64,000 nt of DNA from Halogranum rubrum (GTDB taxonomy: Archaea; Halobacteriota; Halobacteria; Halobacteriales; Haloferacaceae), in NCBI RefSeq assembly GCF_900114455.1, contig NZ_FOTC01000003.1, forward strand, positions 308,124-372,123, read 5' to 3'. The notes beneath the pieces are model-generated. The model was given only the letters and a program-made list of their open reading frames with translations. It was not told the DNA's origin and made no database searches. Positions within the stretch are counted from its first letter, which is position 1, and each line of letters begins with the position of its first letter. Position numbers and translations under genes: made by a program. Below are positions 42,782 through 51,933 of the stretch, piece by piece.

Positions 42782-43774
42782 ATGGACGCCTACGAACAGA
42801 TCACTCGGAACGTCTCCGAGGTGGTCACCGAGGACGAGGTCCGTGCGCTAGCCGAATCACCCGACGGAAAGCGAGCGTACGTGGGCTACGAACCTTCGGG
42901 CGTCCTCCACATCGGCCACATGCTGACGGCGACGAAACTCATGGAACTGCAGGACGCCGGGATGGACGTCACGGTCCTCCTCGCCGACGTCCACGCCTAC
43001 CTCAACGATAAGGGGTCGTTCGAGGAGATTCGCGACACGGCAGAGCGGATGAAAGCGCAGTTCCTCGCCTACGGACTCGACGAGGAGCAGACCGAGTTCG
43101 TCCTCGGGTCGGAGTTCCAGTTCGACCGCGAGTACGTCCTCGACCTGCACGCGCTGGAACTCAACACGACGCTCTCCCGCGCCGAGCGAGCGATGGCCGA
43201 GATAAAGGGCGGCGACTCGGTGAAGGTGTCACAGGCGGTCTACCCGCTGATGCAGGCGCTCGACATCGTCTACCTCGACGTGGACCTCGCTATCGGTGGG
43301 ATGGAACAGCGGAAGGTCCACATGCTCGCCCGCGACGTGCTTCCGGCCATCGACGAGGACGCGCCGACGTGCATGCACACGCCGCTCATCGCCGACCTCT
43401 CGTCGGGTGCCGGGAAGATGTCCTCGTCAACGGGGACGACCATCTCGATGGAGGACTCCACGAAGGACATCGAAGAGAAAGTCAACGCCGCGTTCTGCCC
43501 GCCGACGGCGAACCCCGACCCTGCCGACGACGGTACCGAACGCGAGAACCCGGTGCTCCAAATCTTCGAGTACCACGTCTTCCCGCGCTTCGAACAGGTC
43601 GTCGTCGAGCGTCCCGAGAAGTACGGCGGTAACCTGACCTACGACGACTACGCGTCGCTGGAAGCCGAACTCGAATCGGGCGAACTCCACCCGATGGACG
43701 CCAAGACGGCGCTGGCGTCGTACCTCGACGAACTCATCGCGCCGGGCCGCGAGAAGATTCGAGCGCAGAAGTAG
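42782..43774 (+). CDS. tyrS: Tyrosyl-tRNA synthetase
   Basis: 330 residues. Class I synthetase: YVGYEPSGVLHIGHM has the HIGH motif, SGAGKMSSSTG the KMSKS motif, and QAVYPLMQALDIVYLDVDLA the tyrosine pocket helix with DxxxxxxD. The archaeal form has no C-terminal S4 domain, as here. The start at 42782 aligns with MDAYEQI; an in-frame upstream stretch from 42644 is not conserved in type. Confidence 0.95.
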   Translation: MDAYEQITRNVSEVVTEDEVRALAESPDGKRAYVGYEPSGVLHIGHMLTATKLMELQDAGMDVTVLLADVHAYLNDKGSFEEIRDTAERMKAQFLAYGLDEEQTEFVLGSEFQFDREYVLDLHALELNTTLSRAERAMAEIKGGDSVKVSQAVYPLMQALDIVYLDVDLAIGGMEQRKVHMLARDVLPAIDEDAPTCMHTPLIADLSSGAGKMSSSTGTTISMEDSTKDIEEKVNAAFCPPTANPDPADDGTERENPVLQIFEYHVFPRFEQVVVERPEKYGGNLTYDDYASLEAELESGELHPMDAKTALASYLDELIAPGREKIRAQK

Positions 43775-43802
43775 TCGACTCGCTCTCTTTCGTTCTCTCC
43801 TC

Positions 43803-43982
43803 TCAGGCCATCCCGAACATCGACATCACGTTACTGACGAGTCCCTTCGCGACGAGGCCGAGACCGACGAGTGCGAGGGCGATGCCGACGGCGACGATGG
43901 GCGCTTTGTAGGCGACGACGGCGATACCGACGAGCAGGAGGACGACGCCGAGAATACCGGTCGTACCGAGTTTGTCGAGCAT
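43803..43982 (-). CDS. Small two-helix membrane protein
   Basis: 59 residues: MLDKLGTTGILGVVLLLVGI starts helix 1, APIVAVGIALALVGLGLVAK helix 2, ending SNVMSMFGMA. Host-like codons. It lies between tyrS and an SDR gene. The gene belongs to a small haloarchaeal membrane family by my recollection; role unknown. Confidence 0.65.
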   Translation of the reverse strand: MLDKLGTTGILGVVLLLVGIAVVAYKAPIVAVGIALALVGLGLVAKGLVSNVMSMFGMA

Positions 43983-44034
43983 AGACGGGAGGTGACGAGC
44001 GCACGGAGTAAACCTGCCGCTTCTCCGAGAGCGG

Positions 44035-44823
44035 CTATCTGGCGCGTTCTCGTGTCCTCGACTCGTGTTCGACGACGAACCGCTCTGTTCCTCTCTTCAC
44101 CAAGTACGGGAACAGTCGAGCGACGGCGAGACCGACTCTCGTGAACCAGTCGGCCATGACGACGCGGTCCGTCGATTCGACCTGTCGGGCTAGCTTGCGG
44201 CCCACGTCCGTGGGGTCGCTCATCGCGGACGCCGGGTAGTCGAGTGCGGTGGCCGAACGGGTCTTCGCCAGTCGAGGATGCATCACGCTACACGAGACGT
44301 TCGTGTGCTGGAGTTCCAGTCGAAGCGAACGGGTGAACGACTCGATAGCACCTTTCGTCGAAGCGTATCCGGTGAGACCGGGGTTACCGACGAGGCCGAC
44401 GCCGGAACTGACGTTGTGGATGCGCCCCTCGTTCCGGGCCAGCATGTGTGGTAAGACGGCGCGAATCGTTCGGAGGTAGCCGAAGTAGTTCACCTCGAAG
44501 GTACGCTTCGTGTCCGCGAGCGTCTGCTCCTCGAAGAACCCGAAGTCCAGTATCGCAGCGTTGTTGACGAGAATATCGACCGCTCCCCATCGGTCGAGGA
44601 CGTCGGCAATCGCCGTCTCGACGTCGCCGTCGACGGTCACGTCACAGTCGTAGAATCGGACTCGGTCGGGAGACGCCTCCTGCAGTGGTCGGACGTGTTC
44701 GCCGTCGACGTCGAGGGCGGCGACTCGATAGCCGTCTTCGAGGAGAGTCGTGAGCATTCCGTAGCCGATACCTTCGTTCGCACCCGTGAGGACGACGACT
44801 CGTGACGTCTCGAATTCGGTCAT
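44035..44823 (-). CDS. Classical SDR family oxidoreductase
   Basis: 262 residues from ATG 44823 ([20 protein letters not shown]). Glycine motif [14 protein letters not shown] ([11 protein letters not shown]), catalytic Ser in NVSSGVG, and YASTK with catalytic Tyr and Lys are all intact. The C-terminal part ([20 protein letters not shown]) resembles lipid- or steroid-handling SDRs of the DHRS type. Substrate unknown. Divergent from the eIF1A gene. Confidence 0.88.
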   Translation of the reverse strand: MTEFETSRVVVLTGANEGIGYGMLTTLLEDGYRVAALDVDGEHVRPLQEASPDRVRFYDCDVTVDGDVETAIADVLDRWGAVDILVNNAAILDFGFFEEQTLADTKRTFEVNYFGYLRTIRAVLPHMLARNEGRIHNVSSGVGLVGNPGLTGYASTKGAIESFTRSLRLELQHTNVSCSVMHPRLAKTRSATALDYPASAMSDPTDVGRKLARQVESTDRVVMADWFTRVGLAVARLFPYLVKRGTERFVVEHESRTRERAR

Positions 44824-44980
44824 CTCTCTAGAGATGCGTTCGAGAGATATCACCTCGCTGGCGAGTTACGATAGTCAGTCCGGAGTCGAAGCGGGCCGAA
44901 GAACGCGCGGGGGCGACGAACCGACTGGTGCTCGGTGGCGGCAGCAAGACATAACCGTCCGGAGTCACGAACGTCCCACC

Positions 44981-45265
44981 ATGAGCGAGTCCACACAGCG
45001 TCGAGACCTTCGAATGCCCGACGACGACGAGGTGTTCGCCGTCGTGACCGAGATGCTCGGAGCCAACCGTGTACAGGTCCGGTGTGCAGACGGGACGGAG
45101 CGAACCGCTCGTATCCCTGGTCGGATGCAGAAGCGTGTCTGGATTCGCGAGGACGACGTCGTCCTCGTCGAACCGTGGGACTGGCAAGACGAGAAGGCCG
45201 ACGTCGAGTGGCGCTACGAACGCGACGAAGCCGAACAACTCCGCGAGGAAGGCCACATTCACTGA
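44981..45265 (+). CDS. eif1a: Translation initiation factor aIF-1A
   Basis: 94 residues. OB-fold core: [20 protein letters not shown], then [33 protein letters not shown], and the family end in basic/acidic helix ([11 protein letters not shown]). The factor binds the ribosomal A site during initiation. The rio1 gene follows on the same strand after a small gene on the other strand; eif1a, rio1 and the KH gene often cluster in archaea. Confidence 0.95.
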   Translation: MSESTQRRDLRMPDDDEVFAVVTEMLGANRVQVRCADGTERTARIPGRMQKRVWIREDDVVLVEPWDWQDEKADVEWRYERDEAEQLREEGHIH

Positions 45266-45307
45266 CGAAGAGGCTCGGTTTCGAAGCAGTCGACCGCCGA
45301 ACGGCCG

Positions 45308-45469
45308 CTATCGCTCGCGGACGTTCGGGTCGTTACAGATCGGACAGCGCAGTTCACTCATCGGCTTCTCCTCCTGTGGGACGAACGTCTCCATACAGGC
45401 GTTACACTGGTACAAGGTTCGTTTCTCGCCACTGCTGAACAGGCCGCGTGCTTTGTCGATGACTCCCAT
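45308..45469 (-). CDS. Small zinc-ribbon protein
   Basis: 53 residues from ATG 45469: MGVIDKARGLFSSGEKRTLY, QCNACMETFVP, then ELRCPICNDPNVRER. Two CxxC pairs make one zinc ribbon. It is common in haloarchaea. Unknown function; it lies antisense between eif1a and rio1. Confidence 0.8.
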   Translation of the reverse strand: MGVIDKARGLFSSGEKRTLYQCNACMETFVPQEEKPMSELRCPICNDPNVRER

Positions 45470-45611
45470 GTGTGAGCACCTCGTACGGAGTCGGTGCGAA
45501 CAGAGAATAAACCGCGAGAATCGTCGCCGACCGTTGCGGACTGTTTCGGCCGTCAGCGCCACGCGACACACCTGCACCCCTTTTCAGGCCGGAGTCCGTA
45601 GTCACTCGTAG

Positions 45612-46469
45612 ATGACAGGGGAGTTCGAGCTAATCGAGCCAGAGGAAGCCGAGGGGTTCGGCGACGAGTGGGAGGAGATAGACGTCTCCGACACCGAAGC
45701 CGACCGTATCGCGCGAAAGCGCGACAGAAAGTTCAGCGAGTTCAGAAAGCGCATCAAGGACGCCGACCAGTTCAAGGTCGAACAGTCGGTGTTCGACGAC
45801 GCGACGTTCGCCGCCATCTACAAACTCGTTCAAGACGGGTACATCGAGGCCTTCGGGGGGCCGATTTCCACGGGAAAGGAGGCGAACGTCTACGAGGCAC
45901 TCGGAGACGACGACACCGACGTCGCGGTCAAAATCTACCGCATCAACGCCTCGAACTTCCGGCAGATGCGCAACTACCTCGAAGGCGACCCACGGTTCGA
46001 GGGCATCGGCAACGACAAGGGGAAAATCGTCCTCGCGTGGGTGCGCAAGGAGTTCGCCAACCTCGAACGCGCCCGCAAAGCCGGCGTCCGCGTCCCCGAA
46101 CCCATCGCCGTCGAGCGAAACGTCCTCGTGATGGAACTCGTCGGACTGGTCGAAGACCGGGCGCGTCGCCTCTCGGAGGTGAACGTCGAGAACCCCGAGA
46201 CAGCCTTCGAAGTCGTCCGCGAGTACATGCGTCGCCTCTACAGCGCCGGCCTCATTCACGGTGACCTCAGCGAGTACAACCTCATCATCCACGAGGGCGA
46301 ACTCGTCGTCATCGACCTCGGACAGGCCGTGACGATTCACCACCCGAACGCAAACGAGTTCCTCCAACGGGACTGTACGAACGTCGCGAGTTTCTTCACC
46401 CGCCAAGGTATCGACGTGGACGGCGACGAACTGTACGACTACGTGACCGACGTCGAACCAGACAACTAA
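45612..46469 (+). CDS. rio1: Serine/threonine protein kinase Rio1
   Basis: 285 residues. An acidic N-terminus is followed by the RIO kinase: ISTGKEANVYEAL (nucleotide loop), VAVKIYRI (Lys), LVMELVG (hinge), LIHGDLSEYNLI (catalytic loop) and VVIDLGQAV (metal-binding Asp, in place of DFG). The STGKEANV loop and length indicate Rio1 rather than Rio2. Rio1 acts in late small-subunit maturation, together with Pno1/Dim2-type proteins (50.6 kb). Confidence 0.94.
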   Translation: MTGEFELIEPEEAEGFGDEWEEIDVSDTEADRIARKRDRKFSEFRKRIKDADQFKVEQSVFDDATFAAIYKLVQDGYIEAFGGPISTGKEANVYEALGDDDTDVAVKIYRINASNFRQMRNYLEGDPRFEGIGNDKGKIVLAWVRKEFANLERARKAGVRVPEPIAVERNVLVMELVGLVEDRARRLSEVNVENPETAFEVVREYMRRLYSAGLIHGDLSEYNLIIHEGELVVIDLGQAVTIHHPNANEFLQRDCTNVASFFTRQGIDVDGDELYDYVTDVEPDN

Positions 46470-46519
46470 GGAGAAAAGACGGCGACAGGTCGAAGTCACC
46501 CCGTCGTGTCGGCTTTCCT

Positions 46520-47362
46520 ATGGTCGACGCCTCCGCAACCGACCGCGCCGTCGAAGCCTTCTCCCTCCTCGGCGACGACACGCGACTCGCTATCCTCCGA
46601 ACGTTGTGGGACGCCGAGGACCCCCTCTCGTTCGGCGACCTCAGAGAGCGGGTCGGCGTCCGCGACAGCGGCCGGTTCAACTACCACCTGAAGAAACTCG
46701 ACGAGCGGTTCGTCCGCAAAACCGACGAGGGCTACGAACTTCGGTTCGCCGGACGGCGCGTCATCGGGGCACTGCTCGAAGGGACGTACGACCAAGCCGA
46801 CGACGCCGAACCGATTCCCGTCGACGGGCCGTGTCTGGAGTGCGGCGCGGCGCTCACCTACCGGTACGAAGACGAAATCGCCTCCGTCTCCTGCGACGAG
46901 GGTCACGACATGCTCAAGACCGGCGTTCCGCCGGGTATCTTTGCCGGGCGTGACGACGAGACGTTGCCGCGGGTCTTCGAGCGGTACATCCGTCGGCAGT
47001 CTGAGTGGACGAAGTCGGGGTTCTGTCCGAACTGCTCGGGGCCGACGAGTGCGCAGGTCGGCGAGTCGGAACTGTGGGACCGTACGGACTACACCGTCGT
47101 GACGTTCACCTGCGAGCGATGCGGACAGACGCTTCACTCGGACGTGGCCGCAGCACTGCTCGACCATCCGGACCTCGTCGCCTTCGCCCGTGAACACGGT
47201 GTCGGCGTCCGCGAGACGCCCATCTGGGAACTCACGCTCCTCCACGACGCGGAGACGACGGTTACGACCGACCCGTTCCGTGCGGCCGTGACGTTCCGAC
47301 TCGACGGTGACGAACGCACACTCGTCGTCGATGAGGCGTTCTCCGTCGTCGACGTGACGTGA
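46520..47362 (+). CDS. Winged-helix regulator with zinc-binding domain
   Basis: 280 residues. Residues 10-75 are an ArsR-like winged helix (LLGDDTRLAILRTLWDAEDP; GRFNYHLKKLDERFVRKTDE). The rest has three CxxC pairs (CLECGAAL, FCPNCSGP, FTCERCGQ), forming a haloarchaeal zinc-containing domain. It is followed at 105 nt by an MFS transporter on the same strand, suggesting local control of an efflux or uptake gene. The pair separates rio1 from the other translation genes. Confidence 0.85.
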   Translation: MVDASATDRAVEAFSLLGDDTRLAILRTLWDAEDPLSFGDLRERVGVRDSGRFNYHLKKLDERFVRKTDEGYELRFAGRRVIGALLEGTYDQADDAEPIPVDGPCLECGAALTYRYEDEIASVSCDEGHDMLKTGVPPGIFAGRDDETLPRVFERYIRRQSEWTKSGFCPNCSGPTSAQVGESELWDRTDYTVVTFTCERCGQTLHSDVAAALLDHPDLVAFAREHGVGVRETPIWELTLLHDAETTVTTDPFRAAVTFRLDGDERTLVVDEAFSVVDVT

Positions 47363-47467
47363 GACGCCGACAAATGACACTGGGAAGACAGAAGAGACCT
47401 TCTGCCGAACCAGTTACAGAACCGTCATTCTGCAGACAGTTATCCGGTCGTCGCTCCATCGACGAGT

Positions 47468-48799
47468 ATGCAGATTCCGTTTCGTGACAGCGTCCTCGTT
47501 CGGAACCCGAACCTCCGGCGACTCGTCTTCGGGCGACTGGTGACGAACGCCGGGGACAGCGTCTACGCCATCGCGGCGATGTGGTTAGTCTACGACCTCA
47601 CCGGGTCGTCGGCGTACACGGGTCTCGCGGGACTCTTGACGATGGGGCCGCAGGCCTTGCAGGTGTTCGTCGGCCCACTCGTCGACCGCTGGCCACTCCG
47701 CCGAATCCTCGTCGGAACGCAGGTCGTACAGGCCGTGCTCGTGCTCGTGATTCCGGCGGCGTTCCTCCTCGATGCGCTCTCCGTCTGGGTCGTCCTGACC
47801 GTGATGCCGGTCGTCTCGTTGCTCAACCAGTTCGTCTATCCGGCACAGAACGCCGCGCTCCCTCGAATCGTCGAACAAGAGGACCTCGTCTCGGCGAACT
47901 CGTTGCTCTCGTTGGCGTATCAGGGCGTGGATATGGCGTTCAACGCGCTCGCAGGTGTTCTGGTCGCCGTCGTCGGCGCGGTGACGCTCTATCTCGTCGA
48001 CTCCGTCACGTTCGTCGTCGCAGCCATCCTGTTTCTCGGTCTGCGTGTGCCCGCGTCGCGCGGAGCGAGCAGTTCGGAGACGGAGGAGTCAGAGGGAGGA
48101 GATTCGGTGGGGAGCGACTCGGAGACGGGAGAGCGGACGGCAGCAGTCGCCGACGGCGGAGCGGATTCTTCCTACCTCGCCGACCTGCGGGCCGGTCTCT
48201 CGTTCGTGCGTGGCACCATCCTCCTGCCACTGCTCGTGACCAGCGTCGTCGCCAACGGGACGCTCGGCGGCGTGTGGGCGACGATGCCTGCCTTCGCCGA
48301 CGCCCGCGGTGGCCCGGAGACGTACGGGGTTCTCATGGCCGCCATCGCCGGCGGGATGCTCGTCGGGGCGCTCGTCGCGTCGCGGTTCGAAGACTACCCA
48401 CTCGGCCGGTTGACGGTGACGCTGTACGCGCTCTCGGGGAGTCTCTGGCTAGCGGCGGTGTGGTCGTCGTCGCTCCCGTCGACGGCGGCCCTCCTCGCAC
48501 TGGCGCTCGTTCCGGTCGGCATCTCTAACGTCATCGTCGTCACGATGTTTCAGACGCTCGTCCCCGACGACTTGCTGGGTCGAGTGATGGCCGCAATCGG
48601 GAGCATCTCCACCGTCGCGATGCCGCTCGGGTCGGCGGCCGGTGGCGTGGTCGCAGACGCGACGAGTGCGACGTACGTCGTCGCCGGTGGGGGTCTGGGA
48701 CTGCTGTTCGTCGCCGTCTACATCGCCGCGATTCCGTCGCTTCGTCGACTGCCGCGAACGGAAGAGCTAGAGACGCTGCAGCGGGCGTCCGCGGAGTGA
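47468..48799 (+). CDS. MFS transporter, DHA3-like
   Basis: 443 residues, 12 predicted segments. The N-terminal FGRLVTNAGDSVYAIAAMWL and YDLTGSSAYTGLAGLLTMGP, and FVGPLVDRWPLRRILV between segments 2 and 3, are typical of DHA3-type multidrug exporters. The central loop (residues ~197-225) is Ser/Glu-rich. Substrate unknown. Probably regulated by the preceding winged-helix gene. Confidence 0.85.
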   Translation: MQIPFRDSVLVRNPNLRRLVFGRLVTNAGDSVYAIAAMWLVYDLTGSSAYTGLAGLLTMGPQALQVFVGPLVDRWPLRRILVGTQVVQAVLVLVIPAAFLLDALSVWVVLTVMPVVSLLNQFVYPAQNAALPRIVEQEDLVSANSLLSLAYQGVDMAFNALAGVLVAVVGAVTLYLVDSVTFVVAAILFLGLRVPASRGASSSETEESEGGDSVGSDSETGERTAAVADGGADSSYLADLRAGLSFVRGTILLPLLVTSVVANGTLGGVWATMPAFADARGGPETYGVLMAAIAGGMLVGALVASRFEDYPLGRLTVTLYALSGSLWLAAVWSSSLPSTAALLALALVPVGISNVIVVTMFQTLVPDDLLGRVMAAIGSISTVAMPLGSAAGGVVADATSATYVVAGGGLGLLFVAVYIAAIPSLRRLPRTEELETLQRASAE

Positions 48800-48854
48800 A
48801 CAGTCTCCGGACGTGGCCAGAGCGCTTAGGGATGTGTCGACCGTTACCACGTTC

Positions 48855-49136
48855 ATGTCCAACAGCGTGAAAGTTTCCGAGTTCGACTACGAGTCCGACG
48901 ACGAGGGGAACCTCGTCGTCACAGCGACGCTCCGAAACGAGAGTGACGAGGCGGCGACGGTCACGCTCATCGCCAGTGTGACCGCAGGGAAAGGGAAGAA
49001 CGAGCGAGAGGTCGACCAGTCCGAGCAGTTCGAACTGTCGGAGGGTGCGAGCGCAGACGCCGCCTTCACCTTCGACGTTCCCTACACGCGCTTCGAGCGC
49101 AACGGTGGTCTGGACTTGGAAGTCCACCCGGCATAA
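48855..49136 (+). CDS. Small beta-sandwich protein, FxLYD-like
   Basis: 93 residues from ATG 48855: MSNSVKVSEFDYESDDEGNL, VVTATLRNESDEAATVTLIA, then a beta strand ending GGLDLEVHPA. The pattern resembles FxLYD/CARDB-type single Ig-like domains, but without signal peptide. Function unknown. Confidence 0.65.
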   Translation: MSNSVKVSEFDYESDDEGNLVVTATLRNESDEAATVTLIASVTAGKGKNEREVDQSEQFELSEGASADAAFTFDVPYTRFERNGGLDLEVHPA

Positions 49137-49158
49137 CCCGACGAAGCCCGACGAAGCA

Positions 49159-49165
49159 TTTTTTT
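49159..49165 (+). terminator. Seven-T run
   Basis: Seven T residues 23 nt past the stop of the small beta-sandwich gene. It follows two copies of CCCGACGAAGC, short direct repeats. Confidence 0.45.
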
Positions 49166-49378
49166 GTAGTGGGTCGGTAGGAGAGCGTGATGCAGTCCGC
49201 TCCCGACTCCATCTGCTGGCGCTGGTGGCCGCACGCCGTGGGAGCGGACAGTCTCTCGGTCGTCGACGCCGTGGCGTAACCCGGCGTCTCCGGTCGCGGA
49301 TGCTCACTTCGTTCTCTCGTCTGTGCGAATCGAGTACAGCACACGACCACCAGCGACACGTATTCAAACACTCGACAG

Positions 49379-50545
49379 ATGGACGACTTCACCGTCACAC
49401 CGTACACCGTCGAAGGCGACGTCGACTACGACCGCCTCCTCGACCAGTTCGGTGCCGACCGACTGACCGACGAACAGCTACAGAACTTCCCCCACCCGAC
49501 CCACCGACTGCTCCGCCGTCGCGTGTTCTACGCCGGCCGCGACGTCGACCGGTTCACCGCCGCCGCGGCTCGTGGTGAGACCGTCTCGGTCGTGACTGGT
49601 CGGGGTCCCTCCGGGCCGATGCATCTCGGACACGTCTACCCCTTCTACTTCGCGAAGTACCTCCAAGACGAACTCGGCGCGTACGTCTACATCCCGCTCT
49701 CTGACGACGAGAAGTACTTCTCGAAGGACCTGACGTTCGACGAGATTCACGAGTACACCCGGCAGAACGTCCGCGACATCCTCGCCGTCGGGTTCGACCC
49801 CGAGCGCACGAGACTCGTCGTCGACACCGCCGACGCGGACGTGGTGTATCCCGTCGCCGCCGAGTTGGCGAAAGAACTCACGCCCGCCGCCGTCGAGGCG
49901 ACGTACGGGACGCCGCCGAACGTCGGTCTGGGATTCTACCCGGCGGTGCAGGCGACGCACCTCCTGCTCCCGCAACTGGTCCACGGCCGCCACCCGACGC
50001 TCGTTCCCATCGCTGTCGACCAAGACCCGCACGTCCGGGTCTGTCGCGACATCGCCGCGAAGCAGCGACACGACGTGGAGAAACCCGCCGCGCTGCTCTC
50101 GCGGTTCCTGCCCCGACTGGGCGGTGGCGGCGGGAAGATGTCGACCAGCGACGACGCGCCCGGCATCCTGCTCTCGGACGACCGCGAGACGGTTCGCGAG
50201 AAAGTCCAGCGACACGCCTACTCCGGCGGCCGAGACGACGTAGACGCACACCGCGAACACGGCGGTGATCCGACCGTCGACGTCGCCTACCAACTCCTCG
50301 CGTACTTCTTCGAGGAGAGCGACGAGACGTTGGACCGACTGGCCGCGGACTATCGCTCGGGTGAGTTGCTCTCGGGCGAGTTGAAAGCGTACGCCGCCGA
50401 CCGCATCGCCGACTTCCTCGAAGGGCACCAGCGGCGACGACCCGAGGGTCCAATCGCCGACGTCGTCGAACCGTATCGACTGACCGAAGCGGAACGAGCA
50501 CGGGTGCGACCAGACGTCTTCGGCGGCGAATCTGACCGAGAGTAG
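49379..50545 (+). CDS. trpS: Tryptophanyl-tRNA synthetase-type protein
   Basis: 388 residues. Class I signature GPSGPMHLGHVYPF (HIGH-like) and GGGGKMSTSDDAPG (KMSKS), with GLGFYPAVQATHLLLPQL and VDQDPHVRVCRDI between, as in archaeal/eukaryotic TrpRS. Some haloarchaea carry two TrpRS genes; whether this is the main one cannot be told. The C-terminus (VVEPYRLTEAERARVRPDVF) is family-like. Followed by pno1 on the same strand. Confidence 0.93.
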   Translation: MDDFTVTPYTVEGDVDYDRLLDQFGADRLTDEQLQNFPHPTHRLLRRRVFYAGRDVDRFTAAAARGETVSVVTGRGPSGPMHLGHVYPFYFAKYLQDELGAYVYIPLSDDEKYFSKDLTFDEIHEYTRQNVRDILAVGFDPERTRLVVDTADADVVYPVAAELAKELTPAAVEATYGTPPNVGLGFYPAVQATHLLLPQLVHGRHPTLVPIAVDQDPHVRVCRDIAAKQRHDVEKPAALLSRFLPRLGGGGGKMSTSDDAPGILLSDDRETVREKVQRHAYSGGRDDVDAHREHGGDPTVDVAYQLLAYFFEESDETLDRLAADYRSGELLSGELKAYAADRIADFLEGHQRRRPEGPIADVVEPYRLTEAERARVRPDVFGGESDRE

Positions 50546-50647
50546 CGCCGACGAACGACACCGCGAGACGGCATCCGCGTGTGTCGGTTTCTCCCACAGA
50601 GCGACGACGAACAAACGCTTAAACCGCTCGAACGGATATCCCAGTTC

Positions 50648-51199
50648 ATGCAACACGTGAAGGTTCCGCAGGACCGCATCGGTGTCGTCATCGGTGACGG
50701 CGGCGAGACCATGCGGGAGATCGAGAGTCGGGCCGAGGTTCGGCTCGACATCGACTCCGAGAGCGGGTCCGTCGCTATCGACTCCGTCGGCGACCCTGTC
50801 ACGGGACTCGCCGCCCCGGACATCGTCCGGGCCATCGGCCGCGGGTTCAAGCCCGAGGTCGCCCTCTCGCTGCTCGACAACGACATGCGGATGTTCGACC
50901 TCATCGACATCGGTGAGGCCACGCGAAACAAAAACGACATGAAGCGCCAGAAGGGTCGACTCATCGGCGAGAACGGTCGGACCCGCCAACTGATGGAGGA
51001 GCTGTCGGGTGCCCACGTCGTCATCTACGGGTCGACGCTCGGCATCATCGGCCAGCCAGAAGAGGTCGAGACGGTCCGCCGCGCCGTCGGGATGATTCTC
51101 GACGGAGCGCCCCACGGAGCGGTCTACTCCTACCTCGAACGGAAGCACAACGAACTCTCTCGCGGTGCCCAACTCTCGGGCTCTACCGAAGACTTCTGA
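50648..51199 (+). CDS. KH-domain RNA-binding protein, Pno1/Dim2 type
   Basis: 183 residues from ATG 50648 (MQHVKVPQDRIGVVIGDGGE). Two KH domains: first GxxG as GDGG (residues ~17-20), second as GENG in GRLIGENGRTRQLMEEL, followed by VVIYGSTLGIIG. The archaeal relative of Pno1/Dim2 binds the 3' end of pre-16S rRNA and partners the Rio kinases and Nob1 in small-subunit maturation. In many archaea it follows eif1a-rio1 directly; here ~4 kb separates them. Confidence 0.92.
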   Translation: MQHVKVPQDRIGVVIGDGGETMREIESRAEVRLDIDSESGSVAIDSVGDPVTGLAAPDIVRAIGRGFKPEVALSLLDNDMRMFDLIDIGEATRNKNDMKRQKGRLIGENGRTRQLMEELSGAHVVIYGSTLGIIGQPEEVETVRRAVGMILDGAPHGAVYSYLERKHNELSRGAQLSGSTEDF

Positions 51200-51297
51200 C
51201 GTCGCGTCTCGTCTCTCTGTCTCGCCGCACTTCTGTGCAGTAGCGCCTCGACACGGACACGGGATAGCTACATGTCTCTCGCCACAGTAGCACGGAT

Positions 51298-51753
51298 ATG
51301 AACGGCCAAGGTGCGGTCGAAGGCGTGTTCGTCACAGCGACGTCCGGCGGCACAGTCGAGCGACGAGATGAAGTCGACGCGCTTGCGGGTCGTGGACTCC
51401 GTGGGGACCGACACTGCAAAGAACAGCCATCCGACGCTGGTGACGACGTGACGCTCATAGAGCGGGAAGCCCTCGACGCGATTCGGCGTGAGTCGGGTAT
51501 CGAACTCGCACCCGGCGAACACCGCCGTAACGTCGAGACGCGCGACGTCGCGCTCAACCACCTCGTCGGCGAGCGATTCCGCGTGGGCGACGCCGTCTGT
51601 CGCGGTGTCGAACTCTGTGAACCGTGTAACCACCTCCAGCAGATGACCGAAGACGGCGTGTTGCAGGCGCTGCTCCACCGTGGTGGACTCCGCGCCGAAA
51701 TCGTCGAGGGCGGGACGATTCGTTCGGGCGACGCCGTCGTCTCACTCGACTGA
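51298..51753 (+). CDS. MOSC domain protein
   Basis: 151 residues. Family landmarks are GRGLRGDRHCKEQPSDAGDD, VTLIEREALDAI, ARNV-like HRRNVETRDVALNHLVGERF, and the conserved Cys in GVELCEPCNHLQQM. MOSC domains bind molybdenum cofactor or act as sulfur-carrying modules (YiiM/MCSC relatives). Standalone small form. Specific partner unknown. Confidence 0.87.
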   Translation: MNGQGAVEGVFVTATSGGTVERRDEVDALAGRGLRGDRHCKEQPSDAGDDVTLIEREALDAIRRESGIELAPGEHRRNVETRDVALNHLVGERFRVGDAVCRGVELCEPCNHLQQMTEDGVLQALLHRGGLRAEIVEGGTIRSGDAVVSLD

Positions 51754-51899
51754 GAACGCGGTGGTCAAACCGCGCTTTCGCTGCCGACGTCCGCCGGCCA
51801 GCGTGTCACGAGTACTACTTATACGGCCCTGTGGGAGAGTGTGACACGAGCAGGCATGTGACTCACGTCTTGCGGTTTTGTGAATTCCGAACCGTAGAG

Positions 51900-51908
51900 T
51901 TTTTATAG
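51900..51908 (+). promoter_or_regulatory. TATA box of the thermosome gene
   Basis: TTTTTATAG begins 34 nt before the ATG at 51934, with CGAACCG just upstream as a possible TFB-recognition element. H. volcanii cct1 is heat-induced, so heat response is expected; no distinct heat-shock site was identified. Confidence 0.6.
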
Positions 51909-51933
51909 AACCACAGACAATCATTGCGTGAAT

